Shown here piece by piece: positions 19,373 to 28,162 of a stretch of 64,000 nucleotides of DNA. The notes below the pieces were generated by a model. The model worked only from the letters and a program-made list of their open reading frames with translations, had not been told where the DNA came from and did not search any database. The position numbers and the translations under genes were made by a program. Source of the stretch: a virus; the IMG/VR virus record IMGVR_UViG_3300042673_002211, positions 1 to 64,000 of that record; one strand, 5' to 3'. Position 1 is the first letter of the stretch. Each line of letters begins with the position of its first letter.

Positions 19373-19796
19373 TATTTATGGGGTAGACAACCCCATAAAC
19401 TTCACAGATTTGAATAATAAGTTATTTTGTACATTTACCACATTAGAAGGTGTAAATGATTTGGTAGACTCTATTCAAAGAAGTTATACTGTAATGTACA
19501 GTAAGATATTTGTATTAGAGGTTAAAAATAACAATGAGTATGTTTTAACGTACAACATTGAGATGGCTAACATAGCTAGTATCCCAGAAAACACGATTTT
19601 GGTTCATCGTAAAAAAGAATCAAACACTCTATATACAATTAACGCCCTGAACGAGCTTATTAAAAGCTTAAATGGTGGGGTGGTAGATACGCGTTTCCAG
19701 ATTGACTGGCAACACTATAAAAACACCATTTTGCTAACTCAACAAAACGAGTTAAAGCAGCTAAGAACTAAAATCCACGAGATTATTGAACTGTAG
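19350..19796 (+). CDS. hypothetical protein overlapping the family A polymerase gene
   Basis: About 148 residues from the ATG at 19350 (MTFDLPYDIYG); earlier in-frame starts exist at 19338 (ATG) and 19332 (TTG). It overlaps the polymerase gene by 23 nt, so the two are probably coupled. Mixed alpha/beta composition, no recognised domain; the C-terminus is helical (LTQQNELKQLRTKIHEIIEL). In T4 this neighbourhood (before gene 32) holds helicase-loading and late-transcription factors, but I see no similarity that would justify such a name. Confidence 0.65.
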   Translation: MTFDLPYDIYGVDNPINFTDLNNKLFCTFTTLEGVNDLVDSIQRSYTVMYSKIFVLEVKNNNEYVLTYNIEMANIASIPENTILVHRKKESNTLYTINALNELIKSLNGGVVDTRFQIDWQHYKNTILLTQQNELKQLRTKIHEIIEL

Positions 19797-19808
19797 TAAA
19801 AATTTGTA

Positions 19809-19819
19809 TATTTATAATA
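19809..19819 (+). promoter_or_regulatory. putative phage late promoter element TATTTATAATA
   Basis: Exact motif copy 26 nt before the first tagged protein. Only its downstream half (ATAATAA) is contained in the duplication before the second copy, where the rest reads TACATAGGG. Confidence 0.5.
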
Positions 19820-19883
19820 AATAATTTAGACACAATGGACAATTTTGATTTTAAAAAATACTTAGTAGAGAATAAACTTACTT
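19814..19883 (+). repeat. 70-bp perfect direct repeat, copy 1 (leader plus 16 codons)
   Basis: Bases 19814-19883 are identical to 20184-20253, an offset of 370. The repeat spans the untranslated leader and the first 16 codons of two otherwise different genes. Perfect identity, including silent positions, indicates a recent duplication or gene conversion. Confidence 0.95.
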
Positions 19884-20170
19884 TAAATTCTCGTTTAAGT
19901 GAAACTACAACAGATAATGTTAGCGATTATGATGATGGTATATACATTGCAATTAATAAGAAACCAACCCCCGAAATGCAAGCACAGATCGCGAAAGCAG
20001 CTAATGAAGAGTTTTTTGTTGATGAGGAAGAAATAAAATTTGGAGAAAATCCAAACACTGGAGAATATTCAGTATATATACCATTTGCTGGAGATTATTC
20101 TAATATGATGGATGTTTTAAAAAAATTTAAAATAGGGAAACGACCTTACACCAGCCCACATCTTAGGTAA
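19835..20170 (+). CDS. small protein with duplicated N-terminal tag, copy 1
   Basis: A 111-residue protein. The first 16 residues (MDNFDFKKYLVENKLT) equal those of the next gene; the rest is unrelated. The tag is amphipathic and contains L-V-E at 10-12, which fits the (L/I)-x-E cleavage site of the T4 prohead protease gp21. T4 internal proteins begin with a comparable short capsid-targeting peptide ending in such a site. The body (about 30-111, ISLAVINKK-like strand then TPEMQAQIAKAANEEFFVDE) is acidic and of unknown function. A packaged internal protein is an inference. Confidence 0.7.
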   Translation: MDNFDFKKYLVENKLTLNSRLSETTTDNVSDYDDGIYIAINKKPTPEMQAQIAKAANEEFFVDEEEIKFGENPNTGEYSVYIPFAGDYSNMMDVLKKFKIGKRPYTSPHLR

Positions 20171-20183
20171 AAGATACATAGGG

Positions 20184-20253
20184 ATAATAAATAATTTAGA
20201 CACAATGGACAATTTTGATTTTAAAAAATACTTAGTAGAGAATAAACTTACTT
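20184..20253 (+). repeat. 70-bp perfect direct repeat, copy 2
   Basis: Partner of 19814-19883. The copy keeps ATAATAAATAATTTAGACAC before the ATG but not the full TATTTATAATA element, so the second gene may depend on readthrough from the first. Confidence 0.95.
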
Positions 20254-20720
20254 CTAACTCTCGTTTAAATGAAGATAAACAAGAACTTTTAGATTTTATA
20301 AAAGCTAACAGTAAAGAAATTGCCCAAGCAGTTAGAGCTACAAATCTAAAAAATATCTCATCTGATAGTATGGGAGATATTTCAGCTACTCCACTATTTA
20401 TAGATTATGAAATGGTATCCTCAACATCAGCCCCAAAAGCAACAATTGAGTTAAATGGAGAAACTTTTACAATTCAAGATGTTGTTTCTAACCCATCTAT
20501 GTTTTTAAATAAAAAAGTAGTTTTCCAACGTAATGATGCATATTATCCTGAAAAAAGAATAATAGGAGTTATTGAAGATGATAGTATTGGGTTTAATGAA
20601 GGACCAAGCTCAAAGGGATCTGATATTTCATTTTCTGAAACCCCAATTACAGATGGTGAAGAATCAGGTAAGGTTAATGTTGGAGGAAAAACAATATACT
20701 ATACAATGTATAATGTTTAA
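20205..20720 (+). CDS. small protein with duplicated N-terminal tag, copy 2
   Basis: A 171-residue protein sharing its first 16 residues with the preceding gene, then S-NSRL-NE in a conserved continuation. The rest is a different protein: a helical part (about 25-60) followed by a beta-rich part (KATIELNGETFTIQDVV; KKVVFQRNDAYYPEKR) and a conserved-looking end GGKTIYYTMYNV. No enzyme motif is visible. The same tag on two unrelated bodies suggests a targeting signal rather than shared function. Confidence 0.7.
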   Translation: MDNFDFKKYLVENKLTSNSRLNEDKQELLDFIKANSKEIAQAVRATNLKNISSDSMGDISATPLFIDYEMVSSTSAPKATIELNGETFTIQDVVSNPSMFLNKKVVFQRNDAYYPEKRIIGVIEDDSIGFNEGPSSKGSDISFSETPITDGEESGKVNVGGKTIYYTMYNV

Positions 20721-20768
20721 TATTCTACATATAGTCGCCCCAATTAAATAAACAACATATAAAATAAA

Positions 20769-20794
20769 AAGCCCTTCAAAAGAGGGCTTATTTT
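20769..20794 (+). terminator. probable intrinsic terminator before gp32
   Basis: Perfect seven-base stem AAGCCCT with AGGGCTT around a seven-base loop, followed by a short T-rich stretch (ATTTTAA). The weak T tract lowers confidence; partial readthrough is likely. Confidence 0.6.
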
Positions 20795-20797
20795 AAC

Positions 20798-20828
20798 TTG
20801 GCTACCCCAAATCAAGTTCGTACATTTA
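20798..20828 (+). promoter_or_regulatory. putative Bacteroidota-type promoter before gp32
   Basis: TTG at 20798-20800, 20 nt spacer, then TACATTTA at 20821-20828. The block TTCGTACATTTA is shared with the leaders at 31773 and 36999. The layout matches the Bacteroidota consensus TTTG / TAnnTTTG. A T4-like TATAAATA also occurs at 20837-20844, 12 nt before the ATG, and could be a second element. Confidence 0.5.
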
Positions 20829-20855
20829 GTATCAAATATAAATAAGTTATAAAAA

Positions 20856-21674
20856 ATGGATTTAGAAGCAATCAAATCGCGTTTAAACGCAATGCAAAAA
20901 ACCTCAAATGGTAAAAATGGAGGTGATCGTGCCTCAATGTTCTGGAAGCCTACCGTAGGCAAACAGACAGTTCGTGTTGTACCCTCAAAGTATAACTCAT
21001 CAATGCCCTTTAGTGAAATTTTCTTTCACTATGGAATTGACAAACCCGTAATGGTATCTCCCATCAACTGGGGAGAAAAAGATCCCATTGTAGAATTTGC
21101 AGCTACACTAAAGAAGACTAACGATAAGGAAAACTGGCGTTTGGCTAAAAAAATCGAACCAAAAGCTCGTTACTTTGCTCCCGTAATTGTACGAGGTGAA
21201 GAAGATAAAGGTGTTCGCTTGTGGCAGTTCGGTAAAGAAATTTACGAAACATTCCTACAAATGGCTGTTGACGAGGAAGTTGGTGATTACACTGACTTGA
21301 TGGAAGGTCGCGACATCAAACTCACTACAGTGGGTCCCGAAGCAACTGGTACACCTTACAACAAAACTACAGTTGCCCCATCAATGAAGAACACTCCATT
21401 GGGTGATGCTGATCAAATCCTATTGTGGAAAGACAATCAACCAAACCCTAAAGAGACATTCAAACCATTTACTTTTGATGAGATGAAATTGGCTCTACAA
21501 AACTGGTTGACTCCCGAGTCTACAGAAGGTAGCATTATCGATGACGAGAAGGAAGTAGAAGAAGCACCAAAAACCAACTACTCAGTAAACACTTCAACTG
21601 CTGCTGTAAAGCAAAGCAAGCTTGATAAGTTTGATAGTTTGTTTGAAGATGAATCTGACGGTCTACCTTTCTAA
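20856..21674 (+). CDS. single-stranded DNA-binding protein (gp32-like)
   Basis: A 272-residue T4 gp32-type protein. The N-terminal segment (MDLEAIKSRLNAMQ) corresponds to the part that gives cooperative binding. The OB-fold core includes MFWKPTVGKQTVRVVPSK and WQFGKEIYETFLQM. The very acidic C-terminus (FDSLFEDESDGLPF) is the expected protein-interaction tail. It lies immediately before UvsX, 2 nt apart, so coat protein and recombinase are expressed together. The T4 zinc-binding Cys/His set is not evident, as in other distant gp32 homologues. Confidence 0.88.
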   Translation: MDLEAIKSRLNAMQKTSNGKNGGDRASMFWKPTVGKQTVRVVPSKYNSSMPFSEIFFHYGIDKPVMVSPINWGEKDPIVEFAATLKKTNDKENWRLAKKIEPKARYFAPVIVRGEEDKGVRLWQFGKEIYETFLQMAVDEEVGDYTDLMEGRDIKLTTVGPEATGTPYNKTTVAPSMKNTPLGDADQILLWKDNQPNPKETFKPFTFDEMKLALQNWLTPESTEGSIIDDEKEVEEAPKTNYSVNTSTAAVKQSKLDKFDSLFEDESDGLPF

Positions 21675-21676
21675 GC

Positions 21677-22756
21677 ATGGCTAAAAAACGTAGTGAATCA
21701 CTTTCGGCAGCAGTATCTGCCGAGATTAGATCAGGATTTAGTCTTGATAAATTCAAGGATAAAAAAGGTCTATCAGGTTCGGTTAAATTCAAACCCCAAC
21801 AATGGGTACCCCTTGCTCCTGCTTTTCAAGAAGTAACGAGCATACCTGGTATTCCTACTGGTCATATTGTTCTCCTCCGGGGCCATAGCGACACAGGTAA
21901 AACAACCGCACTTATTGAGGCAGCAGTCAACGCTCAAAAAGCAGGTATTCTACCAGTGTTTATCATCACCGAGATGAAATGGAACTGGGAACACGCCACT
22001 CAAATGGGCCTCCAATTGGAGGAAGTGTGGGACGAAGAAACAGGTGAATTGGTCAATTATACAGGATTTTTCCTATATGCTGACCGCGAAACCATCCATA
22101 CCATTGAAGATGTAGCAGCCTTTATTTTAGATTTGCTTGATGAACAGAAAAAAGGTAACCTACCATACGATTTAATGTTTTTGTGGGATTCAATTGGTTC
22201 AGTACCTTGTGAGTTGTCGGTTCGTTCTAATAAAAACAATAACGAATGGAATGCTGGAGCGATGTCAACTCAATTTGGCAATGGTGTAAATCAAAAGATT
22301 ACACTATCGCGTAAAGAGTCTTCAAAGCATACTAATACTTTAGTTTGTATCAATAAGGTATGGACCGCTAAACCCGAAATGCCTATGGGTCAACCCAAGT
22401 TGATGAACAAAGGTGGTTTCGCTATGTGGTTTGACGCTACATTTGTAGTAACCTTTGGTAATATTGCAAATGCGGGTACCAATAAGATTAAAGCAATCAA
22501 GGACGGCAAGCAAGTAGAATTTGCTAAACGCACTAACGTTCAAATTGATAAAAACCACATCAATGGCATTACCACTAAGGGTAAGATTATTATGACACCC
22601 CACGGGTTTATTAATGATACTGATAAAGCCCTTAAGGATTATAAAGATTCACACGCTAAAGAGTGGAGTAGGATCTTAGGTGGTGGAGATTTTTCTATAG
22701 TAGAGGAAGTTGATACTTTCGAAGCTCCAGAAATATACACTCAGGAACCAGAATAG
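21677..22756 (+). CDS. uvsX: UvsX recombinase (RecA family)
   Basis: A 359-residue RecA/UvsX ATPase for strand exchange and recombination-dependent replication. Walker A is GHSDTGKTT at about residues 69-77; the Walker B region is YDLMFLWDSIGS near 165-176. The segment NNEWNAGAMSTQFGNG and the following conserved glutamine region match the DNA-binding loops of the family. The acidic C-terminus is typical. It lies between gp32 and the 5'-3' nuclease. Confidence 0.9.
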   Translation: MAKKRSESLSAAVSAEIRSGFSLDKFKDKKGLSGSVKFKPQQWVPLAPAFQEVTSIPGIPTGHIVLLRGHSDTGKTTALIEAAVNAQKAGILPVFIITEMKWNWEHATQMGLQLEEVWDEETGELVNYTGFFLYADRETIHTIEDVAAFILDLLDEQKKGNLPYDLMFLWDSIGSVPCELSVRSNKNNNEWNAGAMSTQFGNGVNQKITLSRKESSKHTNTLVCINKVWTAKPEMPMGQPKLMNKGGFAMWFDATFVVTFGNIANAGTNKIKAIKDGKQVEFAKRTNVQIDKNHINGITTKGKIIMTPHGFINDTDKALKDYKDSHAKEWSRILGGGDFSIVEEVDTFEAPEIYTQEPE

Positions 22757-22757
22757 G

Positions 22758-23798
22758 ATGGATGCTAAAGATCTATTATCACTCCTCAACAATGTAGTTG
22801 AGGAGAATGAGACAGAATCCCTTAATAAACATGACCGTGTTCTTTTAATTGATGGTCTAAATTTATTTTTTCGTAATTTTGCAATGCTGAACTTTGTCAA
22901 TGAAGACGGAGTTCACGTTGGAGGGTTAGGCGGGTTTCTTCGTTCACTAGGAACTTTAATAAATCGAATCCAACCCACCTCAGTTTATGTAGTATTTGAT
23001 GGAGTTGGTTCTACGATTAATCGCAAAAACCTTCTCCCCGAATACAAATCTAATCGCAACATAACCCGTATTACAAACTGGGATATTTTTGAGAGTTTGG
23101 ATGACGAACACGCCGCTAAGGTGGACCAAATTGTGCGTTTAATCCATTATTTACAGTGCTTGCCTGTTAAAACGTTGTCACTGGATAAAGTAGAGGCTGA
23201 CGATATTATAGCGCATTTAGCCACAAAGCTATCCTCTGATTATGGTTCAAAAGTATTTATAGTCTCAAGCGATAAGGATTTTATTCAATTGGTAAACGAG
23301 AATATTATCGTATATCGCCCCATTGAAAAAGACTACTATACAACAGATACTGTAATTGAAAAATTTGGTATTTCTGCTGCTAACTTTATTTTATATAAAG
23401 TACTAATGGGCGATGCTTCAGATAAAGTAGCAGGTGTGAAAGGTTTAGGCGAAAAGAAACTAATGAAATTGTTTCCTGAACTCTCTCAGCGTATATTAAC
23501 GCTGCAAGATATTTTGGACATAAGTGAGGTAAAACTCAAAGAAAACATTATATACGCTAGAGTATTAGATATGCAAGACCAGCTTGAAAAAAATTACCGC
23601 ATTATGAATCTGCATAATCCTATGTTAGATGATATTGAACAAGAGTTTTTAGATGCTATTATTGAATATCCTTTACCTGAACTTGATAATATGAAATTTC
23701 TTAAGTATTATCACGAGGATGGTTTGAAACATTTAATCAAGAATATTGATTATTGGATTCAAAACACATTTAAAGATTTAATCAGTTATAATAAATAA
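22758..23798 (+). CDS. 5'-3' exonuclease / RNase H-like (FEN-type)
   Basis: A 346-residue PIN/FEN-fold nuclease; the ATG at 22758, just after the UvsX stop, is the natural start. Acidic active-site segments seen: LLIDGLNLFFRNF, VVFDGVGSTINR, KVEADDIIAHLA and IVSSDKDFIQL. A helix-hairpin-helix-like stretch (DKVAGVKGLGEKKLMKLF) follows. T4 RNase H removes RNA primers and is the functional counterpart. The neighbours (gp32, UvsX, gp41) support a replication role. Confidence 0.88.
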   Translation: MDAKDLLSLLNNVVEENETESLNKHDRVLLIDGLNLFFRNFAMLNFVNEDGVHVGGLGGFLRSLGTLINRIQPTSVYVVFDGVGSTINRKNLLPEYKSNRNITRITNWDIFESLDDEHAAKVDQIVRLIHYLQCLPVKTLSLDKVEADDIIAHLATKLSSDYGSKVFIVSSDKDFIQLVNENIIVYRPIEKDYYTTDTVIEKFGISAANFILYKVLMGDASDKVAGVKGLGEKKLMKLFPELSQRILTLQDILDISEVKLKENIIYARVLDMQDQLEKNYRIMNLHNPMLDDIEQEFLDAIIEYPLPELDNMKFLKYYHEDGLKHLIKNIDYWIQNTFKDLISYNK

Positions 23799-23803
23799 GT
23801 TAC

Positions 23804-25162
23804 ATGACACTCACAAATATTAATCAATACGGACCTGGATTTCAGGTTAAAGTATTAGCTGCTCTTTTGAGCCATAAAGAATTTTTGATTAATATTCACG
23901 ATATTATCAGTGAAGAATACTTTGAATCACAAGCCCATAAATGGATTATCAAAGAGATTTTAAAATACTATGGTAAGTATCATACGACCCCATCATTGGA
24001 GGTTTTAAAAGTAGAAATTAAAAAATTACAAAATGAAGTTTTACAAATTGCCGTTAAAGAACAACTTCGCGAAGCATATAAAGAGTCAGACGATTTGGCT
24101 TATGTTGAAGAAGAGTTTTCTGCGTTTTGCAAAAATCAGATGCTTAAGAAAGCGCTGCTGCAGTCAGTAGATTTACTGCAAGCCGGAGATTACGATTCAA
24201 TCAAATTTATGATTGAGTCTGCTATGAAAGCCGGTCAAGATAAAAATTTAGGTCATGAATATAATAAAGATATTGAAACACGCTATCGCGAGGAACACCG
24301 AGTTATTGTTCCAACCCCTTGGACTGAGTTTAACAACATACTTCAGGGAGGCCTCGGAAATGGAGATTTTGGTCTTATATTTGGTAATCCAGGAGGTGGT
24401 AAATCTTGGGCTCTAGTAGCCCTAGGAGGTCATGCCGTTAAAATGGGTTACAATGTAATCCATTATACTCTGGAGCTAGGTGAGGATTATGTTGGTAGAC
24501 GATATGACGCTTACTTTACTCAAATCCCAGTAAACGTAATCTCAACACATAAAGATAAAGTAGAAGAGGTTATGGACAGTCTACCAGGACAACTAATCAT
24601 TAAAGAATACACGCCAGGTAAAGCATCCATATCTACGCTTGAATCTCATATTCAAAAATGTATTGATTTAGATTTCAAACCCGATTTGATTATTATTGAC
24701 TACGTTGACCTGCTTCGCTCAAAGAAGCTGAATCGTGAGCGTAAGGAAGAAATAGATGATATTTATGTGGGCACTAAAGGATTAGCACGCGGATTGAATA
24801 TCCCAGTTTGGAGCGTCTCACAGGTCAACCGCGCAGGTGCCAAGGACGATATCATTGAGGGAGATAAAGCCGCAGGTTCTTATGATAAAATCATGATTAC
24901 CGATTTCGCTGCTTCTTTAAGTCGTAAACGCCAAGACAAAGTCAACGGCACAGGTAGATGGCATATTATGAAAAATAGATACGGAATGGATGGTTTAACT
25001 TATGGCGCTAAAATCGACACCTCTATGGGATTGTTCGAGACAATTAGCGATGATGAGCTAGAATCAATTACCCCAGCCGATACTAAACAAAGCTATGGCC
25101 AAGTGTCTGATTCCGAAAAAGAACAATTACGACAGCACCACAACTTTTTCCTAAATAACTAA
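23804..25162 (+). CDS. replicative DNA helicase (gp41 / DnaB-like)
   Basis: A 452-residue DnaB-family helicase. A helical N-terminal domain (about 1-150) is followed by the RecA-like motor with Walker A GNPGGGKSW at about 193-201, Walker B LIIIDYVDLLRS, the sensor SQVNRAG and the arginine-finger region SLSRKRQDK. It would unwind DNA at the fork together with the split polymerase and clamp encoded further on. No primase gene is recognisable in the window. Confidence 0.92.
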   Translation: MTLTNINQYGPGFQVKVLAALLSHKEFLINIHDIISEEYFESQAHKWIIKEILKYYGKYHTTPSLEVLKVEIKKLQNEVLQIAVKEQLREAYKESDDLAYVEEEFSAFCKNQMLKKALLQSVDLLQAGDYDSIKFMIESAMKAGQDKNLGHEYNKDIETRYREEHRVIVPTPWTEFNNILQGGLGNGDFGLIFGNPGGGKSWALVALGGHAVKMGYNVIHYTLELGEDYVGRRYDAYFTQIPVNVISTHKDKVEEVMDSLPGQLIIKEYTPGKASISTLESHIQKCIDLDFKPDLIIIDYVDLLRSKKLNRERKEEIDDIYVGTKGLARGLNIPVWSVSQVNRAGAKDDIIEGDKAAGSYDKIMITDFAASLSRKRQDKVNGTGRWHIMKNRYGMDGLTYGAKIDTSMGLFETISDDELESITPADTKQSYGQVSDSEKEQLRQHHNFFLNN

Positions 25163-25172
25163 TAACCCTACA

Positions 25173-26159
25173 ATGGCAAAGAAATTAAATCTGTTGCATG
25201 AGAGAATCATCTACAAACCTTTTGAATACCCTCAAGCTTACGAATACTGGCTAAACCAACAACAGGCACACTGGCTTCATACTGAAATCCCAATGATGTC
25301 TGACCTAAATGATTGGAACTCTAATCTAAATAAAACAGAAAAAAATATTATAGGCTCAATCCTAAAAGGATTTGCCCAAACCGAAACTATTGTAAACGAT
25401 TATTGGTCTGGATTAGTAACTAAATGGTTTAGAAAACCCGAAGTTATAATGATGGCTACAACATTTGGCGCATTTGAAACAATCCACGCCGAAGCTTATT
25501 CTCTATTAAATGAAACACTTGGACTCGATAACTTCTCAGAATTTCTTGAGGATGAAGCTACAATGGCAAAAATTGAAAATCTTATGTCTGTTAGGGATAG
25601 TTTCAATGGCGAAAAAAATGTCCCGGAAATTGCCAAATCATTGGCTATATTCTCAGCCTTTACCGAGGGCGTTAACCTATTCTCTTCATTCGCCATACTA
25701 CTCTCTTTTAAAATGCGAAACAAGCTTAAAGGAGTGGGTCAAATTGTTGAATGGTCTATTAGAGACGAGTCGATGCACTCAGAAGCCGGGTGCTGGTTAT
25801 TTAGAACCCTTATTGAAGAAAATCCGTACCTTAAAACAAAAGAATTAGAGGCAGCAATTAACGAGGCCGCTCTACTTTCACTTAAACTTGAACTTGACTT
25901 TATTGATAAAGTATTTGAGTTAGGTGATCTAGAAGGATGTTCAAAATACGATTTACAAAACTTTATTAAAAATAGAGTTAACACTAAACTTGGTGATTTA
26001 GGATACAACCCCATTATCACCGATATTGACCTAACAGCAGTTGAGCGTATGAAATGGTTTGATCACCTTTCAGCAGGTAAACAACACACCGACTTTTTTG
26101 CTAATAGAGTCACTAACTATTCTAAAGGAACTATGACATGGGACGAATCAATTTTTTAA
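25173..26159 (+). CDS. nrdB: ribonucleotide reductase class I small subunit (NrdB)
   Basis: A 328-residue ferritin-fold subunit. Metal ligands by alignment: E71, E102, H105, E165, E199, H202; radical tyrosine Y109 (FETIHAEAYSLL). The first ligand is Glu where E. coli has Asp84: E71 lies 31 residues before E102, the same spacing as D84 to E115. The Glu is reminiscent of class Ic enzymes, but those lack the tyrosine, which is kept here. It precedes NrdA by 13 nt and supplies dNTPs for replication. Confidence 0.92.
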   Translation: MAKKLNLLHERIIYKPFEYPQAYEYWLNQQQAHWLHTEIPMMSDLNDWNSNLNKTEKNIIGSILKGFAQTETIVNDYWSGLVTKWFRKPEVIMMATTFGAFETIHAEAYSLLNETLGLDNFSEFLEDEATMAKIENLMSVRDSFNGEKNVPEIAKSLAIFSAFTEGVNLFSSFAILLSFKMRNKLKGVGQIVEWSIRDESMHSEAGCWLFRTLIEENPYLKTKELEAAINEAALLSLKLELDFIDKVFELGDLEGCSKYDLQNFIKNRVNTKLGDLGYNPIITDIDLTAVERMKWFDHLSAGKQHTDFFANRVTNYSKGTMTWDESIF

Positions 26160-26172
26160 TAACAAACAAATA

Positions 26173-27882
26173 ATGGACAGTAATTTAGTAGTAGACTACA
26201 CACAATGGGAACGAGGTAAAGACTATCCCGAATTTTTTGATGAAGTAGCCCTTAGTACTATCTCTAGAGGATACTTACTACCAGGTGAAACACCTAAAAA
26301 AGCATACCGAAGAGTAGCTCACGCTGTAGCGTTGCGTTTAAACCGCCCTGAATTAGAGAATAAATTTTTCAAATACATTTGGAATGGATGGATTGGTTTG
26401 GCTAGCCCAGTACTCAGCAATACTGGTACTGATCGTGGGTTACCTATTTCTTGTTTTGGGATTGATACCCCAGATAGTGTCCGAGGAATTGGACTTACTA
26501 ACGCTGAACTTATGCGCCTTACTTCGTACGGTGGTGGTGTGGGAATTTCCCTTAGCCGAATTCGACCAAGAGGTACCTCAATTACAGGAAACGGTAGATC
26601 AGAAGGAGTAGTACCTTGGGCTAAAATCTATGATTCTACTATCATAGCTACTAACCAGGGTTCAGTTAGAAGAGGAGCTGCTTCAGTAAATCTAGATATC
26701 AACCACAAAGATATTCACGAATTTCTTCAAATCCGCAGACCAAAAGGTGATCCTAATAGGCAATGTCTTAATCTACACCAATGCGTTGTTGTTGATGACG
26801 CGTTTATGAAGCGCTTAAATGATCGCGACAGCGATGCTATGTCACTTTGGTTAGAGGTGCTTAAATCACGCGTAGAGACCGGAGAACCATACATTATGTT
26901 TAGCGATAATGTCAACAAAGATAATCCATTGGCGTATAGGATGAATAATCTTGATGTTTCAATGACTAACATTTGTACTGAAATTACTTTACATACAGAC
27001 GAGGAACACTCATTCATTTGTTGTTTATCTTCTCTTAATTTAGCCAAGTATGATGAGTGGAAAGACACTGACTTGGTAGAAACATCTATCTATTTTCTAG
27101 ATGGTGTAATGGAAGAATTTATCCAAAAAACTAATGGTAAAGAATCTATGATTAGATCTCACCGCCATGCTAAAAAAGGTAGAGCACTAGGATTAGGGGT
27201 AATGGGTTGGCATACTTTTCTACAACAAAAGAATTTACCATTCAATTCAATTGCTTCAACAGCCTGGACACACACTATCTTTAGCCAAATCAAAACACAA
27301 GCCGAAGCTGCTTCTCGTAAAATGGCAGTTGAATATGGTGAGCCACTTTGGTGTAAAGGAACAGGTACAAGAAATACACACTTGCTAGCTATTGCTCCTA
27401 CTGTTTCTAACTCGCGCATCAATTCATGTTCAGCAGGTATTGAACCACAACCAGCAAACGTTTATGTTTTCAATGGTGCTAAAGGAACATTTATCGTTAA
27501 AAATCCCGAATTAGAGACATTACTTGAATCTAAAGGACATAATGTAAGTAAAGTATGGGACCAAATTCTAGCAGATAATGGTTCAGTACAGAATTTACCT
27601 AGTTCAATATTGAGTGATGAAGATAAAGAAGTATTTTTAACTTTCCCTGAAATTAACCAGTTAGCTTTAGTTCAACAAGCTGCGGCTCGCCAACGCTATA
27701 TTGACCAAACTCAATCACTTAATGTATCGTTTGACCCAACCGATTCACCAAAATGGATTAATCAAGTTCACATAGAGGCATGGAAACTAGGAATCAAAAC
27801 ACTTTACTATCTACGTACTGATTCAGTGATTAAGGGAGATCTTGGATCTCGCACCGTAGATTGCGTTTCTTGCGATGGGTAG
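26173..27882 (+). CDS. nrdA: ribonucleotide reductase class I large subunit (NrdA)
   Basis: A 569-residue catalytic subunit, shorter than the about 750 residues of E. coli NrdA. It has no N-terminal ATP-cone, so dATP feedback through that domain is absent. Active-site features: ISCFGID and the later CCLSSLNLAKYDEW (redox cysteines), NICTE (thiyl cysteine and general base) and TLYYLRT (radical-relay tyrosines). The C-terminal CVSCDG carries the shuttle cysteine pair, probably reduced by the thioredoxin encoded at 34477. Confidence 0.93.
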   Translation: MDSNLVVDYTQWERGKDYPEFFDEVALSTISRGYLLPGETPKKAYRRVAHAVALRLNRPELENKFFKYIWNGWIGLASPVLSNTGTDRGLPISCFGIDTPDSVRGIGLTNAELMRLTSYGGGVGISLSRIRPRGTSITGNGRSEGVVPWAKIYDSTIIATNQGSVRRGAASVNLDINHKDIHEFLQIRRPKGDPNRQCLNLHQCVVVDDAFMKRLNDRDSDAMSLWLEVLKSRVETGEPYIMFSDNVNKDNPLAYRMNNLDVSMTNICTEITLHTDEEHSFICCLSSLNLAKYDEWKDTDLVETSIYFLDGVMEEFIQKTNGKESMIRSHRHAKKGRALGLGVMGWHTFLQQKNLPFNSIASTAWTHTIFSQIKTQAEAASRKMAVEYGEPLWCKGTGTRNTHLLAIAPTVSNSRINSCSAGIEPQPANVYVFNGAKGTFIVKNPELETLLESKGHNVSKVWDQILADNGSVQNLPSSILSDEDKEVFLTFPEINQLALVQQAAARQRYIDQTQSLNVSFDPTDSPKWINQVHIEAWKLGIKTLYYLRTDSVIKGDLGSRTVDCVSCDG

Positions 27883-27915
27883 TAATATGTATAACAATAA
27901 CAAATAATATAAATA

Positions 27916-28113
27916 ATGGAATTTTTAAAAAAACTTTGGAACTGGTTACTAGGACAAACTACGGTAGATGAAAAAATTGAAGCTAAAGTAGTTGAAGTCA
28001 AAAAAGAAGTAGCTGAGGTAGTAGAAGCTGTTAAAGTCGTAGTCAAAGAAACTAAAGACGTAGTTAAAACTGTTAAACCCAGAAAACCTCGTAAGCCAAA
28101 AGCTAGTAAATAA
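27916..28113 (+). CDS. small lysine-rich amphipathic protein
   Basis: A 65-residue protein in three parts: an amphipathic N-terminus (FLKKLWNWLLG), a Val/Lys/Glu helix with heptad character (EAKVVEVKKEVAEVVEAVKV), and a basic tail (KPRKPRKPKASK). It resembles histone H1-like tails in composition, so DNA binding or membrane association are both possible. It is followed by a strong terminator. TATAAATA lies at 27908-27915, touching the ATG, too close to act as its promoter. Confidence 0.6.
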   Translation: MEFLKKLWNWLLGQTTVDEKIEAKVVEVKKEVAEVVEAVKVVVKETKDVVKTVKPRKPRKPKASK

Positions 28114-28136
28114 TTACATTTTTTATATAAACTTTT

Positions 28137-28161
28137 AAGGGCATCTTGTATGCCCTTTTTT
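28137..28161 (+). terminator. intrinsic terminator after the nrd operon
   Basis: Perfect eight-base stem AAGGGCAT with ATGCCCTT around a five-base loop, followed by TTTTT. A TATTTATAATA element follows directly. Confidence 0.85.
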
Positions 28162-28162
28162 A

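Noticed and set aside
25510-25848. 112-aa plus-strand frame inside nrdB
   Set aside because: Out of frame within a strongly conserved gene and lacks any recognisable pattern.
27908-27915. TATAAATA before the small Lys-rich gene as T4-type late promoter
   Set aside because: It touches the start codon, so transcription could not begin upstream of the gene.
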